Assembly (NCBI RefSeq): GCF_018390605.1
Contig: NZ_JAHBGD010000011.1
Span: 49,539 to 109,882 of the forward strand
DNA from: Ancylobacter defluvii
GTDB lineage: Bacteria > Pseudomonadota > Alphaproteobacteria > Rhizobiales > Xanthobacteraceae
Direction: 5' to 3'
Length of the DNA stretch: 60,344 bases
Made by a program: the position numbers and the translations under genes. Of this stretch, positions 18,425-26,936 are shown piece after piece; within the stretch, counting starts at the first letter, position 1; each line of letters opens with the position of its first letter. The notes under the pieces were generated by a model, which was not told where the DNA came from, made no database searches, and saw nothing but the letters and a program-made list of their open reading frames with translations.

Positions 18425-19567
18425 TCAAGCTGCGTCGAAGTCCGGAAGGCCCAGAACCCGGCTGACCACCCGCGCGGTGAAGTCCACCATCGGCACGATA
18501 CGGGCATAATTCAGCCGGGTCGGCCCGATGACGCCGAGCACGCCGACCACCCGCCCCTGCCCATCCCGATAGGGCGCGACGATGGTGGAGGAGCCCGACA
18601 GCGAAAACAGCTTGTTCTCCGAGCCGATAAAGATGCGCAGGCCCTGCGCGTCCTCCGCCCGCCCCAGAAGATCCACCACTTCCTGCTTGGCTTCGAGATC
18701 GTCGAACAGCAGTCGCACGCGCTCGAGGTCCTCGATGGCCTTGAGGTCGTGCAGCAGCCGGGTCTGGCCGCGTACTATCAGCCGCCGCTCGGCTTTGTCG
18801 CCGCCTGACCACGAAGCGAGCCCGGCGGCGACGACGCGCGCCGTGACCTCGTCGAGCTCGGCGCGGCGGGCGGCGAGCGTGCGCTCCACCTCGACGCGGA
18901 GCTCGGACAGCGTGCGCCCGCGGGTGCGGGCGTTGAGGAAGTTGGTCGCCTCGACCAGTGCCGAGGGCGGCAGGCCGGCGGGCAGCGGCACCAGCCTGTT
19001 CTCCACCTCGCCATCGTCGGAAACCAGAATGAGCAGCGCCCGCGACGAGTCGAGCGGCACGAACTCCATGTGCTTCAGCCGTGCGTCGCTCTTGGTGGCG
19101 GTCACGACACCGGCGCCGCGCGACAGGCCGGAGAGCATATTGGAGGCTTCCGCCAGCACGCCCTCGACGGTCTGGGCGCGGGCGGCCGCCTTGACTTGCG
19201 CCTCGATGGCATTGCGCTCCTCCTCCGAGACGTCGCCGATCTCCAGCAGCGAATCGACGAAGAAGCGCAGGCCGCGCTCGGTCGGCAGGCGCCCGGCGCT
19301 GGTGTGCGGGGCGAAGATGAGGCCGGCGGCTTCGAGATCGGCCATCACGTTGCGCACCGAAGCCGGCGACAGCGTCATGGGAATGAGGCGGGAAATATTC
19401 CGCGAGCCTGCGGGCTCGCCAGTGGCGAGATAGGTCTCGACGATTTGCCGAAAGATCTCCCGCGAGCGCTCGTCGAGCTTGGCGAGGGAGGGGGAGGTGG
19501 AAGCCAGGATCGGATCGAGAGGCATGGTCGAGCCGCGTTCGCCATCAGGACGTTTCATGTGAAACAT
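18425..19567 (-). CDS. hrcA: HrcA, heat-inducible transcription repressor
   Basis: 380-residue repressor that binds CIRCE elements at chaperone operons. It carries an N-terminal winged helix with [17 protein letters not shown] and [11 protein letters not shown], then the [14 protein letters not shown] and [19 protein letters not shown] blocks, and a C-terminal dimerisation domain ending [20 protein letters not shown] 19567 has GAAGG 9 bases upstream; ATG 19558 or 19525 are alternatives closer to family length. No CIRCE element was found around it. A parS-like palindrome covers the first codons if the first ATG is used. Confidence 0.94.
   Translation of the reverse strand: MFHMKRPDGERGSTMPLDPILASTSPSLAKLDERSREIFRQIVETYLATGEPAGSRNISRLIPMTLSPASVRNVMADLEAAGLIFAPHTSAGRLPTERGLRFFVDSLLEIGDVSEEERNAIEAQVKAAARAQTVEGVLAEASNMLSGLSRGAGVVTATKSDARLKHMEFVPLDSSRALLILVSDDGEVENRLVPLPAGLPPSALVEATNFLNARTRGRTLSELRVEVERTLAARRAELDEVTARVVAAGLASWSGGDKAERRLIVRGQTRLLHDLKAIEDLERVRLLFDDLEAKQEVVDLLGRAEDAQGLRIFIGSENKLFSLSGSSTIVAPYRDGQGRVVGVLGVIGPTRLNYARIVPMVDFTARVVSRVLGLPDFDAA
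19551..19566. other. Second parS-like ParB-binding site, at the hrcA start
   Basis: The 16-mer CGTTTCATGTGAAACA differs from TGTTTCACGTGAAACA at two positions (first base and one central base), preserving GTTTCA and TGAAAC arms. It overlaps the first codons of hrcA. One mismatch breaks the central CACGTG, so ParB affinity may be reduced compared with the 7927 site. Confidence 0.5.
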
Positions 19568-19732
19568 ATCATCGGCCTTCGCGTCGGAGCGTACAAGGCG
19601 CAGTGTTATGCGCTTGCGGTTGCACGGCGCTGCCCCTTACAAGGAGCGCCGATAAACCGGCGCCTCATTGGTAGCGGTTTGTCGCGCGCACTGGCGCCAT
19701 CGCGCCCGACAATGCCTCATGGAGACTTCAGC

Positions 19733-20446
19733 ATGCGTCCCTCCCGCCGCGCCCCCGACGAGATGCGGGCCGTCAGCTTCGAGCGCGGCGTGCTGCGCCA
19801 TGCGGAAGGCTCCTGCCTGGTAAAGTTCGGCGAGACCCATGTGCTGGTGGCGGCAACCCTGGAAGAGCGGCTGCCGCCCTGGCTGAAGGGGCAGGGCCGC
19901 GGCTGGGTGACCGCCGAATACGGCATGCTGCCGCGCGCCACCCATGAGCGCACCCGCCGCGAGGTAACGGCCGGCAAGCCCTCGGGTCGGACCATGGAGA
20001 TCCAGCGGCTGATCGGCCGTTCGCTGCGCACCATCGTCGATCTCGAAAAACTCGGCGAGCGACAGATCACCGTCGATTGCGACGTTATCCAGGCGGATGG
20101 CGGCACCCGTACAGCCGCGATCACCGGTGCCTGGATCGCGCTGCATGATTGCCTCAGCTGGATGAAGGCTCGAAGCTTGCTCTCGACGATCCCGCTGCGC
20201 GACCATGTGGCGGCGGTCTCCTGCGGCATCATCGATGGCGAACCGCGGCTTGACCTCGACTATGCCGAGGATTCCGACGCTGGCACCGACTGCAATTTCG
20301 TGATGACCGGGGGTGGCGGTTTCGTCGAGCTGCAGGGCACGGCGGAGAAGGCGCCTTTCACCGAGGAAGAGTTCAATGCCATGCTCGGCCTTGCCCGCAA
20401 GGGCATAGGCCGGCTGGTCGATCTGCAGAAGATGGCGGTGGCCTGA
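19733..20446 (+). CDS. rph: Ribonuclease PH
   Basis: 237-residue phosphorolytic 3'-5' exoribonuclease that trims tRNA 3' ends. Characteristic blocks are the N-terminal [57 protein letters not shown] and [15 protein letters not shown] segments. The frame extends back antisense to hrcA; ATG 19733 after GGAGA is the real start. It is divergent from hrcA and followed 3 bases later by rdgB. Confidence 0.96.
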   Translation: MRPSRRAPDEMRAVSFERGVLRHAEGSCLVKFGETHVLVAATLEERLPPWLKGQGRGWVTAEYGMLPRATHERTRREVTAGKPSGRTMEIQRLIGRSLRTIVDLEKLGERQITVDCDVIQADGGTRTAAITGAWIALHDCLSWMKARSLLSTIPLRDHVAAVSCGIIDGEPRLDLDYAEDSDAGTDCNFVMTGGGGFVELQGTAEKAPFTEEEFNAMLGLARKGIGRLVDLQKMAVA

Positions 20447-20449
20447 ACC

Positions 20450-21109
20450 ATGGATGAGGATCGTCAGCCGCACCGCCGCCTCACCGGCCGGGTGGTGATC
20501 GCCACCCATAATCCCGGCAAGCTCATCGAGATGCGCGGGCTGATGGAGCCTTATGGCGTCGAGTTGGTCTCGGCCGGCGATCTCGGCCTGCCCGAGCCGG
20601 AGGAGACCGGGCTGACCTTCGAGGAGAATGCCCGCATCAAGGCGCGGTCCGCCTGCGAGCTTACCGGCCTGCCGGCTTTCGCCGACGATTCAGGGCTCTG
20701 TGTCGAGGCTTTAGGCGGTGCGCCGGGCCTTTATACCGCGCGCTGGGCCGGGCCGCAGCGTGACTGGGGGCTGGCCATGGCCAAGGTCGAGGAGGAACTG
20801 CGCAAGGTCGATGCCATCGATCCGCTCGACCGGCGTGCTTATTTCATCTCGGCGCTGTGCATCGCCTGGCCGGACGGCCATATCGAGGATTTCGAGGGCG
20901 TGGTCTCCGGCGAGATGGTCTGGCCGCCGCGCGGCGACAGCGGCCATGGCTACGACCCGATGTTCCTCCCGGACGGCTCGGCCCGCACCTTCGGCGAGAT
21001 GAACGGCGAGGAGAAGCACGCCATGCCACCGCTCGGCCGCGGCGGATCGCATCGCGCCCGTGCCTTCATCAAGCTGGCCGAGGCCTGTTTCGGGGCCAAG
21101 TTTGACTGA
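20450..21109 (+). CDS. rdgB: Non-canonical purine NTP pyrophosphatase (RdgB/HAM1)
   Basis: 219-residue house-cleaning enzyme removing ITP, dITP and XTP from the nucleotide pool. The N-terminal substrate motif [11 protein letters not shown], the catalytic [12 protein letters not shown] and the C-terminal SGHGYDPMF with SHRARA are intact. It has a 12-residue basic extension before the motif. It follows rph by 3 bases and overlaps the hemW start, forming rph-rdgB-hemW, a common alphaproteobacterial operon. Confidence 0.95.
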   Translation: MDEDRQPHRRLTGRVVIATHNPGKLIEMRGLMEPYGVELVSAGDLGLPEPEETGLTFEENARIKARSACELTGLPAFADDSGLCVEALGGAPGLYTARWAGPQRDWGLAMAKVEEELRKVDAIDPLDRRAYFISALCIAWPDGHIEDFEGVVSGEMVWPPRGDSGHGYDPMFLPDGSARTFGEMNGEEKHAMPPLGRGGSHRARAFIKLAEACFGAKFD

Positions 21110-22277
21110 CCTGGCCGATAGGGCGCCCCCGGTGGATCCGGGATTCGGCGTCTACGTGCATTGGCCATTTTGCAAAGCCAAATGCCCTTATTGCGACTTC
21201 AATTCGCATGTGCGCCATGCCCCGCCGGACGAGGCGCGGTTCCTCGCCGCGTTTCGCGCCGAGATCGGCCATATGCGCGAGCGCACCGGCCAGCGGCGGA
21301 CGCAGAGCGTGTTCTTCGGCGGCGGCACGCCCTCACTGATGGCGCCGGCGACGGTGGAGGGCATCCTGACCGCCATCGACGCCGCCTGGCCGCTCGATGC
21401 CCGCGCCGAGGTAACGCTGGAGGCCAACCCGACCAGCGTCGAAGCCGGGCGTTTCCGTGGCTATCGCGCCGCCGGCATCAATCGCGTCTCGCTCGGTGTG
21501 CAGGCGCTGGATGACAGCTCATTGAAGGCACTCGGGCGGATGCACACGGCAGCCGAGGCGCTGCAGGCGGTCGCCATCGCCCGCTCGGCTTTCGAGCGCT
21601 CCTCCTTCGACCTCATCTATGCACGGCCGGATCAGAAGCCGGAGGATTGGGCGCGCGAGCTGGAGCGAGCTATCGCCGAGGGCTGCGAGCATCTCTCGCT
21701 CTATCAGCTCACCATCGAGGACGGTACGCCGTTTGCGGCGCTGCACCGCGCCGGCAAGCTGAAGACGCCGGACCCGGACGTTGCGCGTGCGTTGTGGGAC
21801 GTGACGCAGGAGACGACCGCCGCCGCGGGTCTGCCGGCTTATGAGATTTCCAATCACGCCCGGTGCGGCGCCGAGAGCCGGCACAATCTCCTCTACTGGC
21901 GCTATGGCGAATATGCCGGCATCGGCCCCGGCGCCCACGGCCGGCTCGACACGCCGGAGGGCCGGCGCGCCACTTCCACCGAGCGTGGCCCGGAGCAGTG
22001 GCTGGGGCGCGTCGAGGCGGATGGCCATGGTCTCGTCGTCGACGAGGGGCTGAGCCGGCCGGAGCAGGCCGACGAATATCTCATCATGGGGCTGCGGCTC
22101 GCCGAGGGCATCGACCGCCACCGCTTTGCCGCCCTTTCCGGCCGCGATTTCGATGCGATACGGGTGGCGGCGCTGATCGGCGAAGGGATGCTCGAGGAGC
22201 GCGCCGACGGTCGGCTACGGGTGACGCCACAAGGCTTCCCGGTGCTCGACGCCATCGTTGCGGATCTGGCGGCATAG
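21102..22277 (+). CDS. hemW: HemW, radical SAM heme chaperone
   Basis: 391-residue radical SAM protein, formerly called oxygen-independent coproporphyrinogen oxidase-like. The 4Fe-4S motif CKAKCPYC (about C24, C28, C31) is CX3CX2C; the neighbouring VYVHWPFC and FGGGTPSLM motifs are family-typical. The CNDR motif of true HemN is not visible, which favours HemW. No ATG fits; TTG 21102, overlapping the rdgB stop, is the likely start, with GTG 21132 as alternative. It converges on the LppC-like gene with 9 bases between stops. Confidence 0.92.
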   Translation: MTDLADRAPPVDPGFGVYVHWPFCKAKCPYCDFNSHVRHAPPDEARFLAAFRAEIGHMRERTGQRRTQSVFFGGGTPSLMAPATVEGILTAIDAAWPLDARAEVTLEANPTSVEAGRFRGYRAAGINRVSLGVQALDDSSLKALGRMHTAAEALQAVAIARSAFERSSFDLIYARPDQKPEDWARELERAIAEGCEHLSLYQLTIEDGTPFAALHRAGKLKTPDPDVARALWDVTQETTAAAGLPAYEISNHARCGAESRHNLLYWRYGEYAGIGPGAHGRLDTPEGRRATSTERGPEQWLGRVEADGHGLVVDEGLSRPEQADEYLIMGLRLAEGIDRHRFAALSGRDFDAIRVAALIGEGMLEERADGRLRVTPQGFPVLDAIVADLAA

Positions 22278-22286
22278 CTGCGGGCG

Positions 22287-23543
22287 TCAGATTCCCTGCT
22301 CGGCGAAGCTGCGCGGGGCGGGGCTGGCGATTTGTGTGCCGCCGCTGGCAATGCGCATGACGGCCAACCCGCGCTGGTTGGTGCCGTCGGAGCGGAAACG
22401 GAAGATGCCATCAATCCCGCCAAAGCCGGACGGGTTCTGGATCGCGGTGTCGTTGAGGCCTGCTTCGCCGCCGGTGTTGACCAGGGCTGCCATCAGCGAG
22501 ACCGCGTCATGGGCCAGCGTCGCGGTGCGTACCGGCTTCTGGCCGAAGCGCGCCTCATAGCGCTGCGAGAAGGCACGAAAGCCGGCCGGATCCGGCGCCG
22601 CGAAGATGCCGCCCTGTAACTGAGGGACGTTGAACAACGCCTGACTGTCCCACAGACCGGTACCGATCATTTGCTTGCCCGACAGATTGACCCCGGCGCT
22701 GGACAACGCCTGCAGGATCTGCGGCACGGCTTCACCGGAATCCGGCAGGAACAGCGCATCCGCCAGGGCGGCGGACGGTGCCAGCCTGCGGGCGGCCTCG
22801 GCATATTGGCCGGCATTGCCGGGCGTGTAGCGCTCAAGGCCTACCACCCGACCACCGGCCGCCGGCACCGTCTCGCGGAAGGCGGCCTCGACCACCGAGC
22901 CATAGGCGTTGTCCGGCAGCATGGCGAGATAGGCGCGCCGACCGCTCGATGAGGCATAGCGTACCGCGCGCACCACATCGGTCTGCGGCAGGAAGGAAAG
23001 CAGATAGACGCCTCGCGTCGCCACATTGGTGTCGGTTGAGAAGCCGACCAGTGGGACGTTTCGCGTGCGCGTCACCTGTCCGGCGGCGGCGACGGTGTGG
23101 GCGAAGAGCGGCCCGATGACCGCCCGCGCGCCTTCGTCGAGCGCCTGCTGCGCGGCGGTCTGGGCACCGGGGCCGGTGCCGCCGTCATCCTTGACGATGA
23201 GCTGGATATTGGCGCCGGTAAACTCGGCGATCGCCATGTCGGCGGCATTCTTCAGCGACTGCGCGGCGATGGCGGCGTTGCCGGTCGCACCCAGCGGCAG
23301 GATGAGGCCGATCCGCACGGTGCCGCTGCCGAGCACATTGGTTGGCAGCGCCGGCGCAGCCGGTGCCGGCGGCAGCGCCGCCTGAGGGGGAGGCGATTCC
23401 GGCAATGAGCTGCAGGCAACGAGTGTCGCGCCGCCGGCCATGAGCAGGAAGCCGCGACGGCTGTGGCCGAGTGCGGCGCGGGTGCCGGTCTGTGTCGGTC
23501 GGTCTGGCTCGGTCATCGCCTCGTCGGGTTTCTGAGCGGGCAT
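22287..23543 (-). CDS. LppC-like lipoprotein, penicillin-binding protein activator
   Basis: 418-residue envelope lipoprotein with a periplasmic-binding-protein fold (type I, Leu/Ile/Val family) from about residue 70. The N-terminus has a twin-arginine SRRGFLLMAGG and a lipobox ending in C44 (LVACSS), so it is probably a Tat-exported lipoprotein. The homologous LpoA activates a peptidoglycan synthase, which is the family-based expectation. ATG 23543 is used; ATG 23516 and GTG 23549 are alternatives. The gene is divergent from rsmI, a conserved neighbour. Confidence 0.85.
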   Translation of the reverse strand: MPAQKPDEAMTEPDRPTQTGTRAALGHSRRGFLLMAGGATLVACSSLPESPPPQAALPPAPAAPALPTNVLGSGTVRIGLILPLGATGNAAIAAQSLKNAADMAIAEFTGANIQLIVKDDGGTGPGAQTAAQQALDEGARAVIGPLFAHTVAAAGQVTRTRNVPLVGFSTDTNVATRGVYLLSFLPQTDVVRAVRYASSSGRRAYLAMLPDNAYGSVVEAAFRETVPAAGGRVVGLERYTPGNAGQYAEAARRLAPSAALADALFLPDSGEAVPQILQALSSAGVNLSGKQMIGTGLWDSQALFNVPQLQGGIFAAPDPAGFRAFSQRYEARFGQKPVRTATLAHDAVSLMAALVNTGGEAGLNDTAIQNPSGFGGIDGIFRFRSDGTNQRGLAVMRIASGGTQIASPAPRSFAEQGI

Positions 23544-23682
23544 ATCCACCCTTGTAGGATGTCGGGAGCCTACCTGTCACGCGGCCTACGCAGGCAAACA
23601 GCGCAAAAATGCCGACAATCCCCTCCCATGGAGTCGATGCGGGCATGACGGCGCCGCTCTCGCCTTCTAGAGTGGCGCCACG

Positions 23683-24588
23683 ATGACCCATCCGCCCGCC
23701 GATGCCCCGCGTTCCTTTCGTCTTGCCGGCCAGATCGTGCCGGCGCCGCGCCTCGATGCGGGGTTGCATGTGGTGGCGACGCCCATCGGCAATCTCGGCG
23801 ACGTGACGATCCGCGCGCTGGAGACACTCGCCGGGGCCGATTTCATTGCCTGCGAAGATACGCGTGTCACTCGCCGCCTGCTTGATCGTTACGGTATCGA
23901 AACGCCGCTCGTCGCCTATCACGATCACAATGCCGCCAGCATGCGCCCGCGTCTGCTAGGGCGATTGGAACAGGGCGCCACCGTGGCGCTGGTGTCGGAT
24001 GCCGGCACGCCGCTGGTCTCCGATCCCGGCTACAAGCTGGTGGAGGCGGCCATCGAGGCCGGTTTTCGCATCGTGCCGGTGCCGGGGGCTTCGGCGAGCC
24101 TTGCCGCCCTGGTGGCGGCGGGCCTGCCGACCGACCGGTTTCTGTTCGACGGATTCCTGCCGCAAAGGAGCGGGGCTCGCCGCAGCCGAATCGCCGAGCT
24201 GGCGTCGTTTCCCGCGACGCTGGTGCTCTATGAGAGCGGCCCGCGCCTGCCGGAGAGCCTTGCCGACCTCGCCGCCGGGCTCGGGGAGCGGAAGGCGGCG
24301 ATGTGCCGCGAGCTTACCAAGGCCTTCGAGGAAGTCCGGCGCGGTTCGCTCGCCGACCTTGCGGCGCATTATGCGGAGGCCGGCCCGCCCAGGGGCGAGA
24401 TCGTGCTGGTTATCGGCCCGCCCGACGCCACCGAAGCCAGCGATGCCGATATTGATTCGGCGTTGCGCCAGGCGCTTGCCAGCCTTTCGCTCAAGGATGC
24501 GGCCGCTGCGGTGGCCGCCGCCACCGGCCGTCCGCGCCGCGACGTCTATGCGCGGGCGCTGGCGTTGCAGGCGGAATCGCACGGATGA
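23683..24588 (+). CDS. rsmI: 16S rRNA (cytidine-1402 2'-O) methyltransferase RsmI
   Basis: 301-residue SAM-dependent tetrapyrrole-methylase-fold enzyme acting on C1402 in the decoding centre of 16S rRNA. The N-terminal VVATPIGNLGDVTIRALETL, the CEDTRVTRRLL block, LVSDAGTPLVSDPG and VPGASA are all present. It carries a 25-residue N-terminal extension before the domain. It overlaps yraN by ATGA and forms rsmI-yraN-gshB, a well known alphaproteobacterial run. Confidence 0.95.
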   Translation: MTHPPADAPRSFRLAGQIVPAPRLDAGLHVVATPIGNLGDVTIRALETLAGADFIACEDTRVTRRLLDRYGIETPLVAYHDHNAASMRPRLLGRLEQGATVALVSDAGTPLVSDPGYKLVEAAIEAGFRIVPVPGASASLAALVAAGLPTDRFLFDGFLPQRSGARRSRIAELASFPATLVLYESGPRLPESLADLAAGLGERKAAMCRELTKAFEEVRRGSLADLAAHYAEAGPPRGEIVLVIGPPDATEASDADIDSALRQALASLSLKDAAAAVAAATGRPRRDVYARALALQAESHG

Positions 24589-24947
24589 GCGCGCCGAAGC
24601 CAACGGCCTTTTCCCGTGGCATCGATGCCGAGGAAGCGGCCGCGCGGTTGCTGGCAAATCAGGGATTCGCCATCCTGGCGCGCCGCGTGCGTACGCCGCG
24701 CGGCGAGATCGACCTTGTCGCCCGGCGCGGGGGATTGCTGCTGTTCGTGGAGGTGAAGGCGCGCTCGGGCCTGCGCGCGGCAGCCGAATCGCTGCTGGTT
24801 CGCCAGCGCCGGCGCATTGCCGCTGCGGCAGAGATCTATCTTGCCGCGCATCCCGAGTTTGCCGGCCTCGACATGCGGCTCGATGTCGTGCTGCTGGCCC
24901 CGGGGCGCGCGCCGGTGCATCTGCCGGGCGCCTTCGAGGCAGACTGA
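24585..24947 (+). CDS. YraN/UPF0102 family endonuclease-like protein
   Basis: 120-residue protein with a restriction-endonuclease-like fold. The N-terminal GIDAEEAAARLLANQGF and the core RGEIDLVARRGGLLLFVEVKAR give the PD-(D/E)XK residues (E, D, E, K). The family is widespread and its biological role is unsettled. ATGA overlap with rsmI indicates translation coupling. Confidence 0.9.
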   Translation: MSAPKPTAFSRGIDAEEAAARLLANQGFAILARRVRTPRGEIDLVARRGGLLLFVEVKARSGLRAAAESLLVRQRRRIAAAAEIYLAAHPEFAGLDMRLDVVLLAPGRAPVHLPGAFEAD

Positions 24948-25049
24948 CGGTGCGGCGCACATCTCGTGTGCATGGCGTCGTCCGGCGCGAGGCGGTAAAC
25001 AGGGGACGAATGCCGCCAAGGCGGTTTCCCCTTTAGGACCTCAGCATCC

Positions 25050-25991
25050 ATGAGCCTCAACGTCGCCGTCCAGATGGACCCGATCGACCGCATCAACTTT
25101 GCGGGCGATTCGACCTTCGCCCTCATGCTCGAAGCACAGGCGCGCGGGCACGCGCTTTCCTACTACACGCCCGATACCCTCGCCCTGCGCGACGGCGAGT
25201 TGTTTGCCACCGTGCAGCCGGTCGAGGTGCGCGACATCAAGGGCGACCACTTCACCCTCGGCGACAGGCAGCGGGTGCGGGTCGATGGCTTCGATGTGAT
25301 CCTCATGCGTCAGGATCCGCCCTTCGACATGCACTATGTCACCGCCACCCATCTGCTGGAGCGGGTGCATCCGAAGACGCTGGTGGTGAACGATCCGGCG
25401 CATGTGCGCAACGCGCCGGAGAAGATCTTCGTCACCGAGTTCCCGGAACTTATGCCGCCGACGCTGATCACCCGCGACCTCGAGGAGATCAAGGCGTTTC
25501 GCGACGAGTTCGGCGACATCGTGGTGAAACCGCTCTACGGCAATGGCGGCGCGGCGGTGTTCCGCCTGACCCGCGATGACCTGAATTTCGGCTCGCTCTA
25601 CGACCTGTTCGCAACCACCTTCCGCGAACCCTGGGTGGTACAGCGCTTCATTCCCGAGGTCACCCAGGGCGACAAGCGCATCATTCTGGTGGATGGCGTG
25701 TTTGCAGGCGCCGTCAATCGCGTGCCGAGCCCGGGCGACCTGCGCTCCAACATGGTGCGCGGCGGCGCGGCGAAGGAGACCGACCTTACTGCGCGCGAGC
25801 GGGAAATCTGCGAAGCGCTGGGTCCATCGCTGAAGGCAAAGGGTCTGCTCTTCACCGGCATCGACGTGATCGACGGCAATCTCACCGAGATCAACGTCAC
25901 CTCACCGACCGGAATCCGCGCCATCCGCCGGCTGGGCGGGCCGGATATCGCCGCGCTGATCTGGGATGCGATCGAAGCGAAGCGGAGCTGA
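25050..25991 (+). CDS. gshB: Glutathione synthetase
   Basis: 313-residue ATP-grasp ligase joining glycine to gamma-glutamylcysteine. The N-terminus [23 protein letters not shown], the [12 protein letters not shown] substrate region, [14 protein letters not shown] and the C-terminal [21 protein letters not shown] are typical of bacterial GshB. AGGA lies 12 bases before ATG 25050. It is the last rightward gene of this block and ends in a strong hairpin shared with the convergent DUF1150 gene. Confidence 0.96.
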   Translation: MSLNVAVQMDPIDRINFAGDSTFALMLEAQARGHALSYYTPDTLALRDGELFATVQPVEVRDIKGDHFTLGDRQRVRVDGFDVILMRQDPPFDMHYVTATHLLERVHPKTLVVNDPAHVRNAPEKIFVTEFPELMPPTLITRDLEEIKAFRDEFGDIVVKPLYGNGGAAVFRLTRDDLNFGSLYDLFATTFREPWVVQRFIPEVTQGDKRIILVDGVFAGAVNRVPSPGDLRSNMVRGGAAKETDLTAREREICEALGPSLKAKGLLFTGIDVIDGNLTEINVTSPTGIRAIRRLGGPDIAALIWDAIEAKRS

Positions 25992-26032
25992 CGGGCGCAG
26001 GCGCCGTCCGGGAGGACGGCGCCTGGCAGCTC
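25985..26032. terminator. Strong bidirectional hairpin between gshB and the DUF1150 gene
   Basis: An inner perfect 12-bp stem, CAGGCGCCGTCC (25998-26009) and GGACGGCGCCTG (26014-26025), has loop GGGA. An outer 6-bp helix is GAGCTG (25985-25990) with CAGCTC (26027-26032). It covers the gshB stop and touches the DUF1150 stop. There is no clear U-tract, so it may act as a transcript-end stabiliser as well as a terminator. Confidence 0.7.
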
Positions 26033-26312
26033 AGTGCACGCTTACCATGACGAGCTCGTTCTGCATGGCGCTGGCAATAGCAGCCTCTCGGCTGTCGGTC
26101 AGCATCAACGGCGTGCCATCGGCAGCATGCAGCGTGAAGAGCTTGAGACCCGGCTGCAGCCGGGCTTGCGGGAACAGGCGGGCCGCGTCTTCCGAATCGA
26201 TCGGGCGCACATAGGCGATGTGGCCGCCGCCGAGGCTGGCAAAGGCCTCCGCCGTCAGGCCGCCGGGCGCACCGCTGGTGGCGGCGGGATCAAGGGTGAA
26301 TTCGTTGGTCAT
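26031..26312 (-). CDS. DUF1150 family protein downstream of hsp20
   Basis: 93-residue protein recognised as DUF1150 (YVRPIDSEDAARLFPQ and the C-terminal ALTDSREAA-like block). Alphaproteobacterial members sit directly after a small heat-shock gene, as here, and are thought to be co-expressed with it; function is unknown. AAGGAG lies 9 bases upstream of the ATG. The gap to hsp20 is 61 bases and holds a 15-bp tandem duplication. Confidence 0.85.
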   Translation of the reverse strand: MTNEFTLDPAATSGAPGGLTAEAFASLGGGHIAYVRPIDSEDAARLFPQARLQPGLKLFTLHAADGTPLMLTDSREAAIASAMQNELVMVSVH

Positions 26313-26353
26313 GGTCCGCGACTCCTTTCCAAGCTGTCGAGACCGGCTCTGGG

Positions 26354-26383
26354 CACGTTCACTCGTCGCACGTTCACTCGTCG
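26354..26383. repeat. 15-bp tandem duplication at the 3' end of hsp20
   Basis: CACGTTCACTCGTCG occurs twice in perfect tandem (26354-26368 and 26369-26383). The second copy contains the hsp20 stop and last codons (Asp-Glu-stop); the first repeats them just downstream. This looks like a recent slippage event. Confidence 0.85.
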
Positions 26384-26796
26384 GCTGCTATGGCGATACG
26401 CCTAACCACCCGTTCCGGTTCCGGCCGGATGAGATCAACCGATAAAAGACCGTTCTTCAGTTCGGCTCCCAGGACATGCATGCCCTCGGCCAGCACGAAT
26501 GTGCGCTGGAACTGACGGGCGGCAATGCCTCGGTGAAGAAAGGTCCGCTGAGGCTCCTCGGCCTGACGGCCGCGGATGACGAGTTCCTTTTCCTCGAGCG
26601 TCACATCCAGCTGGTCACGGGCGAAGCCGGCGACCGCCAGCGTGATGCGCAGCCGTTCCGGCTGACCCGGCGCGGCGATGCGTTCGACATTGTAGGGCGG
26701 GTAGCCGTCCGAGCCCTTTGCGACCCGATCCAGCGCCCGCTCCACCTCGTCGAACCCGAGAAGGAAGGGGCTCGACAGCGTGGGAATGCGCGACAT
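26374..26796 (-). CDS. Small heat-shock protein, Hsp20/alpha-crystallin family
   Basis: 140-residue ATP-independent holdase. The N-terminal region (SPFLLGFDEVERALDR) is class A rhizobial-like. The alpha-crystallin domain spans about 35-125 with GFARDQLDVTLEEKELVIRG and LKNGLLSVDL, and the tail carries an IXI motif (RIAIA). ATG 26796 is chosen because an RNA-thermometer hairpin lies immediately upstream; the frame itself is open to 26844. It is expected to be controlled by sigma-32 and by melting of that hairpin. Confidence 0.93.
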   Translation of the reverse strand: MSRIPTLSSPFLLGFDEVERALDRVAKGSDGYPPYNVERIAAPGQPERLRITLAVAGFARDQLDVTLEEKELVIRGRQAEEPQRTFLHRGIAARQFQRTFVLAEGMHVLGAELKNGLLSVDLIRPEPERVVRRIAIAADE

Positions 26797-26857
26797 GCTC
26801 CCAAAGTCCTTGTCCGAAGCGACTTTGCAGGGTGGGACCCCCAAAGGGCATCCCGTT
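26797..26857 (-). promoter_or_regulatory. ROSE-type RNA thermometer in the hsp20 5' leader
   Basis: Read on the minus strand, the last hairpin is CAAAGTC-G-CTT, loop CGGAC, AAG-GACTTTG (26827-26802). The Shine-Dalgarno sequence AAGGA (26811-26807), 10 bases before the ATG, is paired to the other arm. That arm contains UCGCU (26822-26818), an exact match to the ROSE consensus UYGCU that pairs with AGGA. A bulged G is present, as in ROSE. An upstream hairpin, GGGATGCCC with GGGGTCCC (26854-26834), gives a multi-stem leader. Known ROSE elements repress small heat-shock genes in rhizobia at low temperature. Confidence 0.85.
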
Positions 26858-26865
26858 GCATCGAG

Positions 26866-26894
26866 ATATGGGCAAGGTGGTACTGGGGCGCAAG
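26866..26894 (-). promoter_or_regulatory. Candidate sigma-32 heat-shock promoter of hsp20
   Basis: On the minus strand CTTGCG (26894-26889) and GCCCATAT (26873-26866) are separated by 15 bases, close to the heat-shock consensus CTTGAA and CCCCATNT. Transcription would begin near 26858, giving a leader of about 60 bases that matches the ROSE element. Confidence 0.55.
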
Positions 26895-26936
26895 ATGTCG
26901 GCCGATGTCGCGCCCAAAGATCGAATCAGTGCGGGC

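Noticed and set aside
19568..19732. CIRCE element or sigma-32 promoter in front of hrcA
   Set aside because: No TTAGCACTC/GAGTGCTAA pair; CTTGTAA words lack a correctly spaced CCCCAT.
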